This document shows positions 5,291-6,148 of a stretch of 6,148 nucleotides of DNA, piece by piece; positions within the stretch are counted from its first letter, which is position 1, and each line of letters begins with the position of its first letter. Both the position numbers and the translations under genes were made by a program. Source of the stretch: Bacteroidota bacterium (GTDB lineage Bacteria; Bacteroidota; Bacteroidia; Flavobacteriales; Flavobacteriaceae); contig JAEWLD010000207.1 in assembly GCA_023393485.1 (NCBI GenBank), forward strand, positions 1-6,148, read 5' to 3'. The notes below the pieces were generated by a model. That model worked only from the letters and a program-made list of their open reading frames with translations, ran no database searches and was not told the DNA's origin.

Positions 5291-5388
5291 AGTACTCTTA
5301 TTTCACAACCTGCTTCAATAAAACGCCACCACAATTCTCCGGAAAAGCACGGTTTTGATTTACCCGCCGCAAGCTGACGACTGATCGC

Positions 5389-6148
5389 TTATGCTAAACT
5401 ATACTGTTCACCACCAACCAGTTCCCGATATTTCCTCGCGATGTCTTCCCTATGGTCAGGATGCGCAATCGCGACTAGCGCCTTTGCTCTTTGTTTGAGG
5501 GTTTTCCCATATAGGTCGGCAATTCCGTATTCTGTGACGATATATTGCACGTGGGAGCGCGTCGTGACCACGCCTGCTCCTTGTTTGAGATAAGGCACGA
5601 TTCGGCTTTCTCCTTTTTTGGTGACCGACGGCAGGGCAATGATCGCCTTGCCGCCATCACTGAGCGATGCGCCGCGGATAAAATCCATTTGGCCGCCAAC
5701 GCCTGAATACATTCTGGCACCGATCGAATCTGCGCAGACCTGGCCGGTCATATCGACTTCAATGGCGGAATTTATCGCAACCATTTTCGGGTTTTTCCTG
5801 ATGACCGCCGTGTCATTCACGAATGACGATTCGCGCATTTCGATAAACGGATTGTCATGTACAAAATCGTACAACCGCTGCGAACCGTTCAGGAAAGTAG
5901 CCAGCGCGCGTCCTTTTACAGTGCCTTTGTATTTGCAATTGATCACGCCGGTTTCGATGAGTTCGATCACGCCGTCGGAAAACATTTCAGTGTGAAGCCC
6001 GAGGTCTTTGTGGTTTTTAAGATTGGCGAGCGCCGCGTTCGGAATCGCACCGATGCCCATCTGCAGCGTGCTCCGGTCGTCGATCAGTGAGGCGACGTAT
6101 TGCCCGATCTTGTTTTCGATCGCTGAAACCGGCGACATTTCGTGCCCG
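5389..6148 (-). CDS. Acetyl-CoA hydrolase / CoA-transferase family protein, C-terminal part (5' end outside window)
   Basis: The - strand frame stays open to the right edge (GHE precedes the Met at 6136-6138), so this Met is internal and about 250 residues of a protein usually around 430 long are visible. It belongs to the acetyl-CoA hydrolase/transferase family (Cat1, 4-hydroxybutyrate CoA-transferase), which moves CoA between acetyl-CoA and other short-chain acids. Landmarks counted from that Met are STLQMGIGAIPNA (23-35), LHTEMFSDG (48-56) with Glu51 as the expected catalytic glutamate that forms the CoA thioester, then GVGGQMDFIRGA, EYGIADLYGKTL and AIAHPDHRE toward the C-terminus. All look intact. 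Substrate cannot be told: acetate, butyrate, 4-hydroxybutyrate and succinate are options. Its promoter is outside the window and it shares the terminator hairpin with the opposing small gene. A fermentative or acetate-recycling role would fit the low-oxygen setting. Confidence 0.88.
   Translation of the reverse strand, partial: GHEMSPVSAIENKIGQYVASLIDDRSTLQMGIGAIPNAALANLKNHKDLGLHTEMFSDGVIELIETGVINCKYKGTVKGRALATFLNGSQRLYDFVHDNPFIEMRESSFVNDTAVIRKNPKMVAINSAIEVDMTGQVCADSIGARMYSGVGGQMDFIRGASLSDGGKAIIALPSVTKKGESRIVPYLKQGAGVVTTRSHVQYIVTEYGIADLYGKTLKQRAKALVAIAHPDHREDIARKYRELVGGEQYSLA

Noticed and set aside
5618..6090. Two + strand ORFs opposite the CoA-transferase gene
   Set aside because: The - strand frame encodes the conserved CoA-transferase motifs throughout; these are antisense shadows.

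Overview
The window looks like a chromosomal segment from a member of the Bacteroidota, probably a Flavobacteriia-type aerobe or facultative organism of intermediate GC content. The reasons are the TAnnTTTG-type -7 promoter elements, the A-rich translation initiation regions (TAAAA or TTTAAAAA just before the ATG) and the protein types. No RNA genes, insertion sequences, CRISPR arrays or phage genes were seen.

Layout. Positions 1-2576 (+) hold a tightly packed unit. It contains the C-terminal part of a class III anaerobic ribonucleotide reductase (NrdD), a separate 55-residue ORF carrying its glycyl-radical domain, the radical-SAM activase NrdG, and a 12-segment membrane protein resembling a heme-copper oxidase subunit I. 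Next come three separately promoted + strand genes: a fold-type-I PLP-dependent decarboxylase (2714-3952), a tandem universal stress protein (4093-4917) and a 61-residue single-pass membrane protein (5044-5229). A bidirectional terminator hairpin (5253-5290) separates these from a convergent acetyl-CoA hydrolase/CoA-transferase family gene on the - strand, which runs off the right edge.

Two things stand out. First, the NrdD frame stops just after its zinc knuckle, and the glycyl-radical segment (RVMGY, Gly30) lies in the +1 frame as its own small ORF, with its own start region and three in-frame stops just upstream. This is either a natural split enzyme, comparable in principle to PFL plus GrcA/YfiD, or a frameshift. 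Second, each of the three intergenic regions before a + strand gene holds a TGA-N6-TCA dyad centred exactly 36.5 bp upstream of the last base of a TAnnTTTG-like element. Two of the dyads are perfect in their outer arms (TATGA-N6-TCATA). This is the geometry of class II activation by a CRP/FNR-family regulator.

Together, an oxygen-sensitive RNR with its activase, a heme-oxidase-like membrane protein, a USP, a decarboxylase and a CoA-transferase suggest a low-oxygen or energy-limitation island under a common CRP/FNR-type regulator. The regulator itself is not in the window. The physiological role is inferred; the motifs, frames and spacings are read directly from the sequence.
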